Below are positions 57,436 to 64,000 of a DNA stretch of 64,000 nt, piece by piece. The notes below the pieces were generated by a model, which saw nothing but the letters and a program-made list of their open reading frames with translations, was not told where the DNA came from and searched no databases. Position 1 is the first letter of the stretch. Each line of letters opens with the position of its first letter. The translations under genes and the position numbers were made by a program. The DNA comes from Leifsonia sp. CL147 (GTDB lineage Bacteria > Actinomycetota > Actinomycetes > Actinomycetales > Microbacteriaceae), in NCBI RefSeq assembly GCF_900114565.1, contig NZ_FOTM01000007.1:1-64000 (forward strand). The letters are read 5' to 3'.

Positions 57436-58878
57436 TCAGGAGTTGGAGCTGAGCTTCTCACGCAGAGCCGCGAGCGACTCGTCGTCGGCGAGCGTTCCGC
57501 CCGAGCCGGGCTCGGAGGTGTACGAGGACGTACCACTGTCGGTGGAGGCCTCCTCGATACCCTTCGCAACCTGGCGCTTGTGCGCCTCCCAGCGAGCCTG
57601 GGCGGCAGCGTACTGCTGCTCCCACTCGTCGCGCTGCGACTCGAAGCCTTCCTTCCACTCGTTGGTCTCCGGGTCGAAGCCCTCCGGGTACTTGTAGTTG
57701 CCCTGGTCGTCGTACTCGGTGACCATGCCGTAGAGCGCCGGGTCGAACTCGGTGCCCTCCGGGTCGACGCCGTCGTTCGCCTGCTTCAGCGAGAGCGAGA
57801 TGCGGCGGCGCTCCAGGTCGATGTCGATGACCTTGACGAACACCACGTCGCCCACCGAGACGACCTGCTCGGCCAGCTCGACGTGCTTGCCGGACAGCTC
57901 CGAGATGTGCACGAGGCCCTCGATGCCGTCCGCGACGCGGACGAACGCACCGAACGGAACGAGCTTGGTGACCTTGCCCGGTGCGACCTGACCGATCGCG
58001 TGGGTGCGGGCGAAGACCTGCCACGGGTCCTCCTGCGTCGCCTTCAGCGACAGGGAGACGCGCTCACGGTCGAGGTCGACCTCGAGGATCTCGACGGTGA
58101 CCTCCTGGCCCACCTCGACGACCTCGGAGGCGTGCTCGATGTGCTTCCAGGAGAGCTCCGACACGTGGACGAGACCGTCGACGCCGCCGAGGTCGACGAA
58201 CGCACCGAAGTTGACGATCGACGAGACGACGCCCTTGCGGACCTGGCCCTTGTGCAGGTTGTTGAGGAACGTGGTGCGGGACTCCGACTGGGTCTGCTCC
58301 AGCAGCGCGCGGCGCGACAGCACCACGTTGTTGCGGTTCTTGTCGAGCTCGAGGATCTTGGCCTCGATCTCCTGACCCAGGTACGGGGTGAGGTCGCGGA
58401 CGCGGCGCAGCTCGATCAGCGACGCAGGCAGGAAGCCGCGGAGGCCGATGTCGACGATCAGGCCGCCCTTGACGACCTCGATCACCGTACCGGTGACGAC
58501 GCCGTCCGCTTCCTTGATCTTCTCGACGTCGCCCCACGCGCGCTCGTACTGCGCACGCTTCTTGGACAGGATGAGACGACCCTCTTTGTCCTCCTTCTGG
58601 AGAACGAGGGCCTCGACGGTGTCGCCGACCTCGACGACCTCGCTGGGGTCGACGTCGTGCTTGATGGAAAGCTCACGGGAGGGGATGACGCCCTCCGTCT
58701 TGTAACCGACGTCGAGGAGGACCTCGTCGCGGTCGATCTTGACGACGGTGCCTTCGATGAGGTCTCCGTCGTTGAAGAACTTCAGCGTCTTTTCGACCGC
58801 GGCAAGAAAGTCCTCAGCAGATCCGATGTCGTTGACGGCGACCTGCTTGGGTGCCTTGTCGGTCGTTGCGGTTGTCAT
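57436..58878 (-). CDS. rpsA: 30S ribosomal protein S1
   Basis: A 480-residue S1 with four S1 RNA-binding repeats: about residues 37-105, 123-190, 208-275 and 295-365 (the last two contain NFGAFVDLGGVDGLVHVSEL and PFGAFVRVADGIEGLVHISEL). Four repeats and an acidic, Gly/Ser-rich tail are normal for actinobacteria (E. coli has six). The ATG at 58878 has ACGGAG about ten bases upstream. A strong terminator follows. Confidence 0.96.
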   Translation of the reverse strand: MTTATTDKAPKQVAVNDIGSAEDFLAAVEKTLKFFNDGDLIEGTVVKIDRDEVLLDVGYKTEGVIPSRELSIKHDVDPSEVVEVGDTVEALVLQKEDKEGRLILSKKRAQYERAWGDVEKIKEADGVVTGTVIEVVKGGLIVDIGLRGFLPASLIELRRVRDLTPYLGQEIEAKILELDKNRNNVVLSRRALLEQTQSESRTTFLNNLHKGQVRKGVVSSIVNFGAFVDLGGVDGLVHVSELSWKHIEHASEVVEVGQEVTVEILEVDLDRERVSLSLKATQEDPWQVFARTHAIGQVAPGKVTKLVPFGAFVRVADGIEGLVHISELSGKHVELAEQVVSVGDVVFVKVIDIDLERRRISLSLKQANDGVDPEGTEFDPALYGMVTEYDDQGNYKYPEGFDPETNEWKEGFESQRDEWEQQYAAAQARWEAHKRQVAKGIEEASTDSGTSSYTSEPGSGGTLADDESLAALREKLSSNS

Positions 58879-58985
58879 GTAGTGGGTGCTCCGTAATGGA
58901 CAGGAATCAGGCCGGTCGCGACGAGTGTTCAGGTTGTTCCGCGAACGGCAGGCGGATAGGGATGTCAGACAAGTGACGTTCTAGT

Positions 58986-59969
58986 CTACCCGGCGGCGGA
59001 TGCGTGCAGCAACCCGCGCGCGGTGAGGATGTCCCGCAGCGCGGGTTCGAGCTCGGGGTAGGCGAACTCGTAGCCGGCGTCGACCAGCCGCTCGGGAACG
59101 ACCCAGCGGCTCTTCAGCACGAGCTCCGTCTCGGTGCGGATAGCCGCGGAGCCGAGTTCGAGCATCCACCGGTGGGCCGGGAGCGCGACGCGGCGGCCCA
59201 GCAGCCGTCGCAGTGTCGCCATCAGCGTGCGATTGTCGGTGGGATGCGGCGCTGCGACGTTCACGGCTCCGTCGAGATCGGGCCGGCCGCGCAGGAACTC
59301 GATCGCGCCGAGGACGTCGGCGATGTGCACCCAGCTGAAGCGCTGCCGGCCGCCGTGCGCCCGGTACTCGTGGAAGGTGCCGGAGTTGCGGCGGGCGCTC
59401 GTCGCGAACCACGGGCCGTCGACCTGCGGACCGCCGAGGCCGAACCGCACGAGGTTCACCAACGGCGTCAGCGCGCTCCCGTCGCCCAGGACGATGGCCA
59501 TGCGGAGGGCCACCCGGCGGGTGCCCGGGAGGTCGCCGTCGAACAGCTCGTGCTCCCAGGCCTTCGCGACCTCCACCGAGAAGCCCGTGCCGAGCTCCCC
59601 CGTCGACTCCGTCATCGGCCGGTCCTCGGCGTGGCGGTAGATCGTCGCAGTGGAGGCGTTGAACCAGACGGGAGGTGGGGCATCACTGCCGGCGATCGCC
59701 TCCCGGATCGCCCGGGTGGTCTCCCGGCGGGAGCGGAAGATCTCGGCGCGGTTCGCATCGCCGTAGCGGCAGTTGACGCTCTTCCCGGCGAGATTGATCA
59801 CCGCCGCCGCCCCGGTGACGGCCTCTCGCAGCGCGGCCGCATCGCCCCAGCGCACGTGTGGGCCGCTTCTGCCCACCAGCAGCACCTCGGCGCCCGCAGC
59901 GCGATAGTGCTGCTCCAGATATCTCCCGACGAAACCGGATGCCCCGGTGATGACGATGCGCTCGCTCAC
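58986..59969 (-). CDS. TIGR01777-family NAD(P)-dependent epimerase/dehydratase
   Basis: A 327-residue extended-SDR protein. The cofactor loop is GASGFVG (residues 8-14), followed by a middle NLAGKSVNCRY stretch and the C-terminal DUF1731 region. The substrate is unknown; the family is linked to cell-division inhibitor SulA-like annotations that are not reliable. The start is GTG 59969, which overlaps the DUF4166 stop by four bases, so the two are coupled. Confidence 0.86.
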   Translation of the reverse strand: MSERIVITGASGFVGRYLEQHYRAAGAEVLLVGRSGPHVRWGDAAALREAVTGAAAVINLAGKSVNCRYGDANRAEIFRSRRETTRAIREAIAGSDAPPPVWFNASTATIYRHAEDRPMTESTGELGTGFSVEVAKAWEHELFDGDLPGTRRVALRMAIVLGDGSALTPLVNLVRFGLGGPQVDGPWFATSARRNSGTFHEYRAHGGRQRFSWVHIADVLGAIEFLRGRPDLDGAVNVAAPHPTDNRTLMATLRRLLGRRVALPAHRWMLELGSAAIRTETELVLKSRWVVPERLVDAGYEFAYPELEPALRDILTARGLLHASAAG

Positions 59970-60625
59970 TTCGACCGCTCCCCCTGCTCTGCGTCGTGCT
60001 GTCCTGCGTCGTGCTGTTCCGTGATCTCGTAACGGAACCGGCCGCTGTACTGATAGATCCGGCCGATCCCGGGCGCGGCGACCGCGATCGACACCAGTTG
60101 CCGTTCGGTCTGCTCGTCCCATCGCTCGGTCAGGACCACCACCGGCGCGATGACCCGCGGGATGCGCACCCGCGCGCGGCCGACGAGCAGCCACACCGCG
60201 TTCGACCGTAACCGCAGCCCGCCGTCCCGCACCCTCGCAGAGAACCGCGCCTCCACGCGCGCCGGGACCCCGAGCCTGTCGACGAGCGCGTCGTCCTCCA
60301 CCCGGATCTCGTCGATCATCGCGGCCGGGCGACCGCGAAGGTGGAACGTGCGGATCGCCGCGACGGCCGGTGCGCCATCCACCACGACCGGCCGGTTCTC
60401 CACCGTGAACGGCACCGAGCGCTCCCACACCGGGAACATCACGTGGGCCTGGGCGAGGACCGCAAGCACCGGCCACAGCCAGCGCCGCGGCGTCCCGACA
60501 CGGTCGAACGCGCCGCTCCCCCGCCCGACCGCGCCGGCCGGGATGTCGTCGAAGTACGCCTGCAGCCGCGGATGCAGGTCGTCGAACGCCGTACCCAGGG
60601 CGGCGCGGTACGGGGAGGTCGTCAC
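59966..60625 (-). CDS. DUF4166 domain-containing protein
   Basis: A 219-residue protein with DUF4166 features: FDDLHPRLQAYF near the start and a beta-rich C-terminus with GRIYQYSGRFRYEI. One hydrophobic stretch (about residues 55-68) may be peripheral. In related genomes such proteins are coupled to, or fused with, NAD-dependent epimerases, as here. The tail HDAGQHDAEQGE carries a duplicated QHDA word. GTG 60625 has a weak ribosome-binding site, so the start is uncertain. Confidence 0.78.
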   Translation of the reverse strand: MTTSPYRAALGTAFDDLHPRLQAYFDDIPAGAVGRGSGAFDRVGTPRRWLWPVLAVLAQAHVMFPVWERSVPFTVENRPVVVDGAPAVAAIRTFHLRGRPAAMIDEIRVEDDALVDRLGVPARVEARFSARVRDGGLRLRSNAVWLLVGRARVRIPRVIAPVVVLTERWDEQTERQLVSIAVAAPGIGRIYQYSGRFRYEITEQHDAGQHDAEQGERSK

Positions 60626-60642
60626 GGAGAGGATGCGGGGGC

Positions 60643-62316
60643 TCAGTCGAGCAACGCAGCCTTCAGCGTGTCGAGGCCGACGCCGCCGATGTCGAGGGCC
60701 TTCTTGTGGAAGGCCTTGATGTCGAAGGACGCACCTGCACGTCGCGCGTACTCGTCCCGCAGCTGCTCCCAGATGCGCTGACCGATCTTGTACGACGGAG
60801 CCTGGCCCGGCCACCCGAGGTAACGGTTCACCTCGAAGCGCACGAAGCTGTCGTTCATGTTGACGTTCTCGCGGAGGAAGGGGTAGGCGTCCTCGCCGGT
60901 CCACGGCCGTGAGCCGTCGGGCAGCGGCTTCTCGAGGTGCACGCCGATGTCGAGCACCACGCGCGCGGCGCGCATCCGCTGGCCGTCGAGCATCCCCAGC
61001 CGGTCGGCCGGGTCGTCCAGGTAGCCGAGCTGCTCCATGAGGCGCTCGGCGTACAAGGCCCATCCCTCGGCGTGGCCAGAGGTGCCCGCGATCCGGCGCC
61101 AGGAGTTGAGCTGCGCCTTGTTGTAGGTCGCCTGCGCGATCTGCAGGTGGTGACCGGGAACGCCCTCGTGATAGACGGTCGTCAGCTCGCGCCAGGTGTC
61201 GAACTCGGTGACTCCTTCCGGGACGCTCCACCACATCCGTCCGGCGCGTGCGAAGTCGTCGCTGGGACCGGTGTAGTAGATGCCGCCCTCCTGAGTCGGC
61301 GCGATCATGCACTCGAGGCGGCGGATCTCGGCCGGGATGTCGAAGTGCGACTTGCCGAGCTCCTCGATCGCCCGGTCGCTGGTCTCCTGCATCCAGCGCT
61401 GGAGGGCGTCGGTGCCGTGCAGCTTGCGGGAGGCATCGCCGTCGAGGAACTCGATGGCCTCGAGCACCGTAGCGCCCGGCTTGATCTCCCGCGCGATCGA
61501 CTCCTGCTCGGCCCGCATCCGGGCGAGCTCCTCGATCCCCCACTCGTAGGTCTCGTCGAGGTCGACCGTCGCACCGAGGAACCCGCGCGACGCGAGCGCG
61601 TACAGCTCGCGGCCGACGGCATCCTTCTCGGGCGCGTGGGGTGCGAGCTCGTTCTCCAGGAACTCGGCGAGGCGGGCGTACGCCTCTGCCGACTCCTGCG
61701 CGCCGGCGGCGAGGTCACGGTTCAGCGCGTCGGGCAGCTCGCCCTCGAGCGGCTTGGCGTCACCGGTGAATTCGAAGAAGAATCCGGTGCCCGCTACCTG
61801 CTTGCGGGCCTGCGTGAGCACCTCACGAACCTGGCGGATCGCCGGGGTGTTCCCGGTTGCGATGCCGCTGCGCAAGGTCTCGATGTACCCGTCCATCGCG
61901 GCCGGGAGGTTGTGGAGCCGCTTCGCGACGTTGGCCCAGTCGTCTTCGGTGTCCGTCGGCACGATGTCGAAGATGTCGCGCAGCTCCTGCGCCGGAGAGG
62001 CGATCACGTTGAGGTCGCGCTGGGCGAACCCGGCTTCGTGCTTCTCGATGGTGAGCTGCAGCTCGCGGGACAGGTCCATTCGGGTGATGCGGTCGATCTC
62101 GTCGACCGGTTCGGCCGCGCGGATGCGCGCGAGCGCCTCCTTCACCTTCGCGATGGCGTGCTCGGCCCCGGCCGGCGAGTAGTCGGCGTACTCGCCTTCG
62201 CGGCCCGGTCGCCCCAGCCACACATGGAATTCGGGGTAGAGCTCGAGTTGGGTGTCCACCCACTCCTCGGCGATCGTGTCGACCGGGGTGGGTTCGCGCT
62301 TCTGATCGTTGGTCAT
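60643..62316 (-). CDS. DUF885-family zinc metallopeptidase-like protein
   Basis: A 557-residue protein of the DUF885 family. The metal-binding motif HEGVPGHH is at residues 383-390 and a downstream HAEGWALYAE supplies the third ligand region. There is no signal peptide, so it is cytoplasmic. Related proteins are carboxypeptidase-like; the substrate is unknown. The gene is alone, 83 bases after polA and 17 bases before the DUF4166 gene. A consensus DnaA box lies 51 bases upstream. Confidence 0.88.
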   Translation of the reverse strand: MTNDQKREPTPVDTIAEEWVDTQLELYPEFHVWLGRPGREGEYADYSPAGAEHAIAKVKEALARIRAAEPVDEIDRITRMDLSRELQLTIEKHEAGFAQRDLNVIASPAQELRDIFDIVPTDTEDDWANVAKRLHNLPAAMDGYIETLRSGIATGNTPAIRQVREVLTQARKQVAGTGFFFEFTGDAKPLEGELPDALNRDLAAGAQESAEAYARLAEFLENELAPHAPEKDAVGRELYALASRGFLGATVDLDETYEWGIEELARMRAEQESIAREIKPGATVLEAIEFLDGDASRKLHGTDALQRWMQETSDRAIEELGKSHFDIPAEIRRLECMIAPTQEGGIYYTGPSDDFARAGRMWWSVPEGVTEFDTWRELTTVYHEGVPGHHLQIAQATYNKAQLNSWRRIAGTSGHAEGWALYAERLMEQLGYLDDPADRLGMLDGQRMRAARVVLDIGVHLEKPLPDGSRPWTGEDAYPFLRENVNMNDSFVRFEVNRYLGWPGQAPSYKIGQRIWEQLRDEYARRAGASFDIKAFHKKALDIGGVGLDTLKAALLD

Positions 62317-62366
62317 GATCCGACCCTATCGAGCACGGCCCAGCGGGAACACGAGGAATGGCGATC

Positions 62367-62375
62367 TGTGGACAA
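62367..62375 (-). promoter_or_regulatory. Consensus DnaA box between polA and the DUF885 gene
   Basis: TTGTCCACA on the minus strand equals the high-GC actinobacterial DnaA-box consensus. It is a single box, so not an origin. It could bind DnaA and affect the DUF885 promoter, or be chance. Confidence 0.5.
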
Positions 62376-62399
62376 CCTCCACCTGTTGCACAGTTCGTC

Positions 62400-64000
62400 T
62401 CAGTGTGCGGCGGCGTCCCAGTCGGAGCCTCGACCGACCTGAACGTCCAGGGGGACCCGGAGATCGACCGCGCCGGCCATGCGCGCGCGGACGATCGCCT
62501 CCAGCGCGTCCCACTCGCCAGAGGCGACCTCGAAGATGAGCTCGTCGTGAACCTGCAGCAGCATCCGGGAGTCGAGCTTCTGATCGATCATGTCGCCCGC
62601 GATCCCCAGCATGGCGACCTTCATGATGTCGGCCGCCGAACCCTGGATCGGCGCGTTGAGCGCCTGGCGCTCGGCGTTCTCCCGGAGGACCCGGTTGGTC
62701 GATGTCAGGTCGGCGAATGGACGGCGGCGACCGAAGATCGTCTCGGTGAAGCCGTCGACCCGCGCCTGCTCGACGACATTGCGCAGGTAGTCGCGAACCG
62801 CGCCGAAGCGCTCGAAGTAGTCGGACATGAGCTGCCGCGCCTCGGAGGTCTCGATGCGCAGCTGCTTGGACAGGCCGAACGCGCTGAGGCCGTAGGCCAG
62901 TCCGTAGGACATCGCCTTCACCTTCGTACGCATGGCCGGGGTCACCTGCGCAGGATCCACACCGAAGACGCGAGAGCCGACGAAACGGTGCAGGTCTTCG
63001 CCCAGGTTGAACGCCTCGATCAGCCCGGGGTCCCCGGAGAGGTGGGCCATGATCCGCATCTCGATCTGCGAGTAGTCGGCCGTGAGCAGCGTCTCGAAGC
63101 CCTCTCCGTGGCGGAACGCGGAACGGATCTCGCGCCCCTCCTCGGTGCGGATCGGGATGTTCTGGAGGTTCGGGTCGTTGGACGAGATGCGGCCGGTGCT
63201 CGTGCCGGTCTGGTCGTACGTGGTGTGGATGCGCCCGTCGGACTCCACGGACCGCTCCAGCGTCTCGACGATCTGCTTCAGCTTCGTCGCGTCGCGGTGC
63301 TGGAGCAGCAGTCCGAGGAACGGATGCGGGTTCTTCTCCTGCAGGTCGGCGAGCGAGCCGGCGTCGGTCGAGTAGCCGGTCTTCGTCGCGCGGGTCTTCG
63401 GCATCCCGAGCTCCTCGAAGAGCACCTGCTGGAGCTGCTTCGGCGACCCGAGGTTGATCTCGTGGCCGATCTGCGCGTACGCCTGGGCCGCGAAGTCGTT
63501 GGCCTTGTCCGTGAGCTCGCCACGCAGCCGCGCGAGAACCTCGGTGTCGAGCGTGACGCCGTTCAGCTCCATCTCGGCCAGCACCGCGACGAGCGGCAGC
63601 TCGATGTCGTCGAGCACGGCGCGCGTGCCCTCGTCGAGCGCGATCATCTGGCCCTCGGCGACGCGACGGATGTACCAGGCCTCGGTCGCCGGGCTGACGG
63701 CGTCGTTGATCGGCACGAGCTGGTTGGGATCGGAGACCGGAAGGGTCTCGCCGAGCACCTCGTAGACCTGCTCCGCGAGCGACTGCGGAGCGGCTCCCGG
63801 CTTAACGAGCCAGGATGCGATCCGGGTGTCGAACGCCAGTCCGTCCACGATGAAACCGGCGCGGCTCAGGGCTTTGAACTGCGGCTTCGCGTGGAAGAAG
63901 TACTTCGGTGCGCTGCTCGCGAGCCAACGCTCCAGGGCCCCCTGCGCCGAGGATGCAGCACCCGTGCGCGGGGGCGTCCACGGCACGTACACCGTCTCAT
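62400..64000 (-). CDS. polA: DNA polymerase I (C-terminal part, runs off the window)
   Basis: The last 533 or so codons of polA; the frame is open to the window edge and the gene continues beyond 64000. Family A polymerase motifs are present: motif A DYSQIEMR, the O-helix around KAMSYGLAYG, and motif C QVHDELIFE. Upstream is an exonuclease-like domain (FDTRIASWLVKPG) lacking visible DEDD acidic residues, so proofreading is probably absent, as usual in actinobacterial Pol I. The 5'-3' exonuclease domain lies outside the window. Confidence 0.97.
   Translation of the reverse strand, partial: ETVYVPWTPPRTGAASSAQGALERWLASSAPKYFFHAKPQFKALSRAGFIVDGLAFDTRIASWLVKPGAAPQSLAEQVYEVLGETLPVSDPNQLVPINDAVSPATEAWYIRRVAEGQMIALDEGTRAVLDDIELPLVAVLAEMELNGVTLDTEVLARLRGELTDKANDFAAQAYAQIGHEINLGSPKQLQQVLFEELGMPKTRATKTGYSTDAGSLADLQEKNPHPFLGLLLQHRDATKLKQIVETLERSVESDGRIHTTYDQTGTSTGRISSNDPNLQNIPIRTEEGREIRSAFRHGEGFETLLTADYSQIEMRIMAHLSGDPGLIEAFNLGEDLHRFVGSRVFGVDPAQVTPAMRTKVKAMSYGLAYGLSAFGLSKQLRIETSEARQLMSDYFERFGAVRDYLRNVVEQARVDGFTETIFGRRRPFADLTSTNRVLRENAERQALNAPIQGSAADIMKVAMLGIAGDMIDQKLDSRMLLQVHDELIFEVASGEWDALEAIVRARMAGAVDLRVPLDVQVGRGSDWDAAAH

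Noticed and set aside
62367-62375. Replication origin
   Set aside because: One DnaA box only, no box cluster or AT-rich unwinding region, and no dnaA/dnaN genes.

Overview
The window reads as a stretch of core chromosome from a high-GC Gram-positive bacterium, most likely a Microbacteriaceae-type actinobacterium such as Leifsonia or a relative. The evidence is the G/C-rich third codon positions, frequent GTG starts and GTGA/ATGA stop-start overlaps, the actinobacterial proteins RbpA, WhiA and OpcA, the GlgC plus GT4-type glycogen synthase pair, and two long actinobacterial gene orders: ctaA/ctaB-tkt-tal-pgi-zwf-opcA-pgl, and uvrB-uvrA-uvrC-rapZ-whiA-gap-pgk-tpiA-secG-rbpA. The genus is inference. 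I found no rRNA, tRNA, CRISPR array, insertion sequence or prophage.

Region 1 (1-9.6 kb) is mixed housekeeping: a short AMP nucleosidase, a VIT-family transporter, a DEAD/DEAH helicase divergent from an SGNH hydrolase, a D,D-carboxypeptidase behind a SpoU-type RNA methyltransferase, a sirtuin with a histidine phosphatase, and a glycosyltransferase coupled to an alpha/beta hydrolase. Region 2 (10.5-18.1 kb) centres on alpha-glucan and trehalose metabolism: treS under a LacI-type operator, and the divergent pair glgA(glgM)/glgC with serB overlapping glgC. An exonuclease, L31 type B and an orphan ABC ATPase lie between. Region 3 (18.3-29.4 kb) holds fabG, a small cluster ending in SURF1, an ABC-F protein, the SUF iron-sulfur operon sufB-sufD-Rieske-sufC-sufT, and the haem A genes ctaA and ctaB. 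SURF1, CtaA and CtaB all serve cytochrome oxidase assembly.

Region 4 (29.7-37.9 kb, plus strand) is a tightly packed pentose-phosphate and glycolysis operon: tkt, tal, pgi, zwf, opcA, pgl. Region 5 (37.9-62.3 kb) is all minus strand: rpsA, coaE, uvrB, a MoxR/DUF58/DUF4129 module, SOS-controlled uvrA with uvrC, rapZ, whiA, sodA, then gap-pgk-tpiA-secG-rbpA and an orphan gene. Upstream of rpsA are a TIGR01777 epimerase, a DUF4166 protein and a DUF885 peptidase. The window ends inside polA.

The least explained material is between genes. Two families of palindromic repeats occur: a 40-base tandem repeat at 6650-6826 whose core recurs at 21-33, and a long hairpin element at 12.36 and 18.22 kb with nearly identical arms. 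A hairpin pairs with the ribosome-binding site and start codon of the ABC-F gene, and a 23-base palindrome covers the promoter and leader of the orphan gene at 37.9-38.3 kb. Genes usually expected in these neighbourhoods but not seen are yvcK (between rapZ and whiA), sufR, sufS and sufU, and a transglutaminase partner for the MoxR/DUF58 module.
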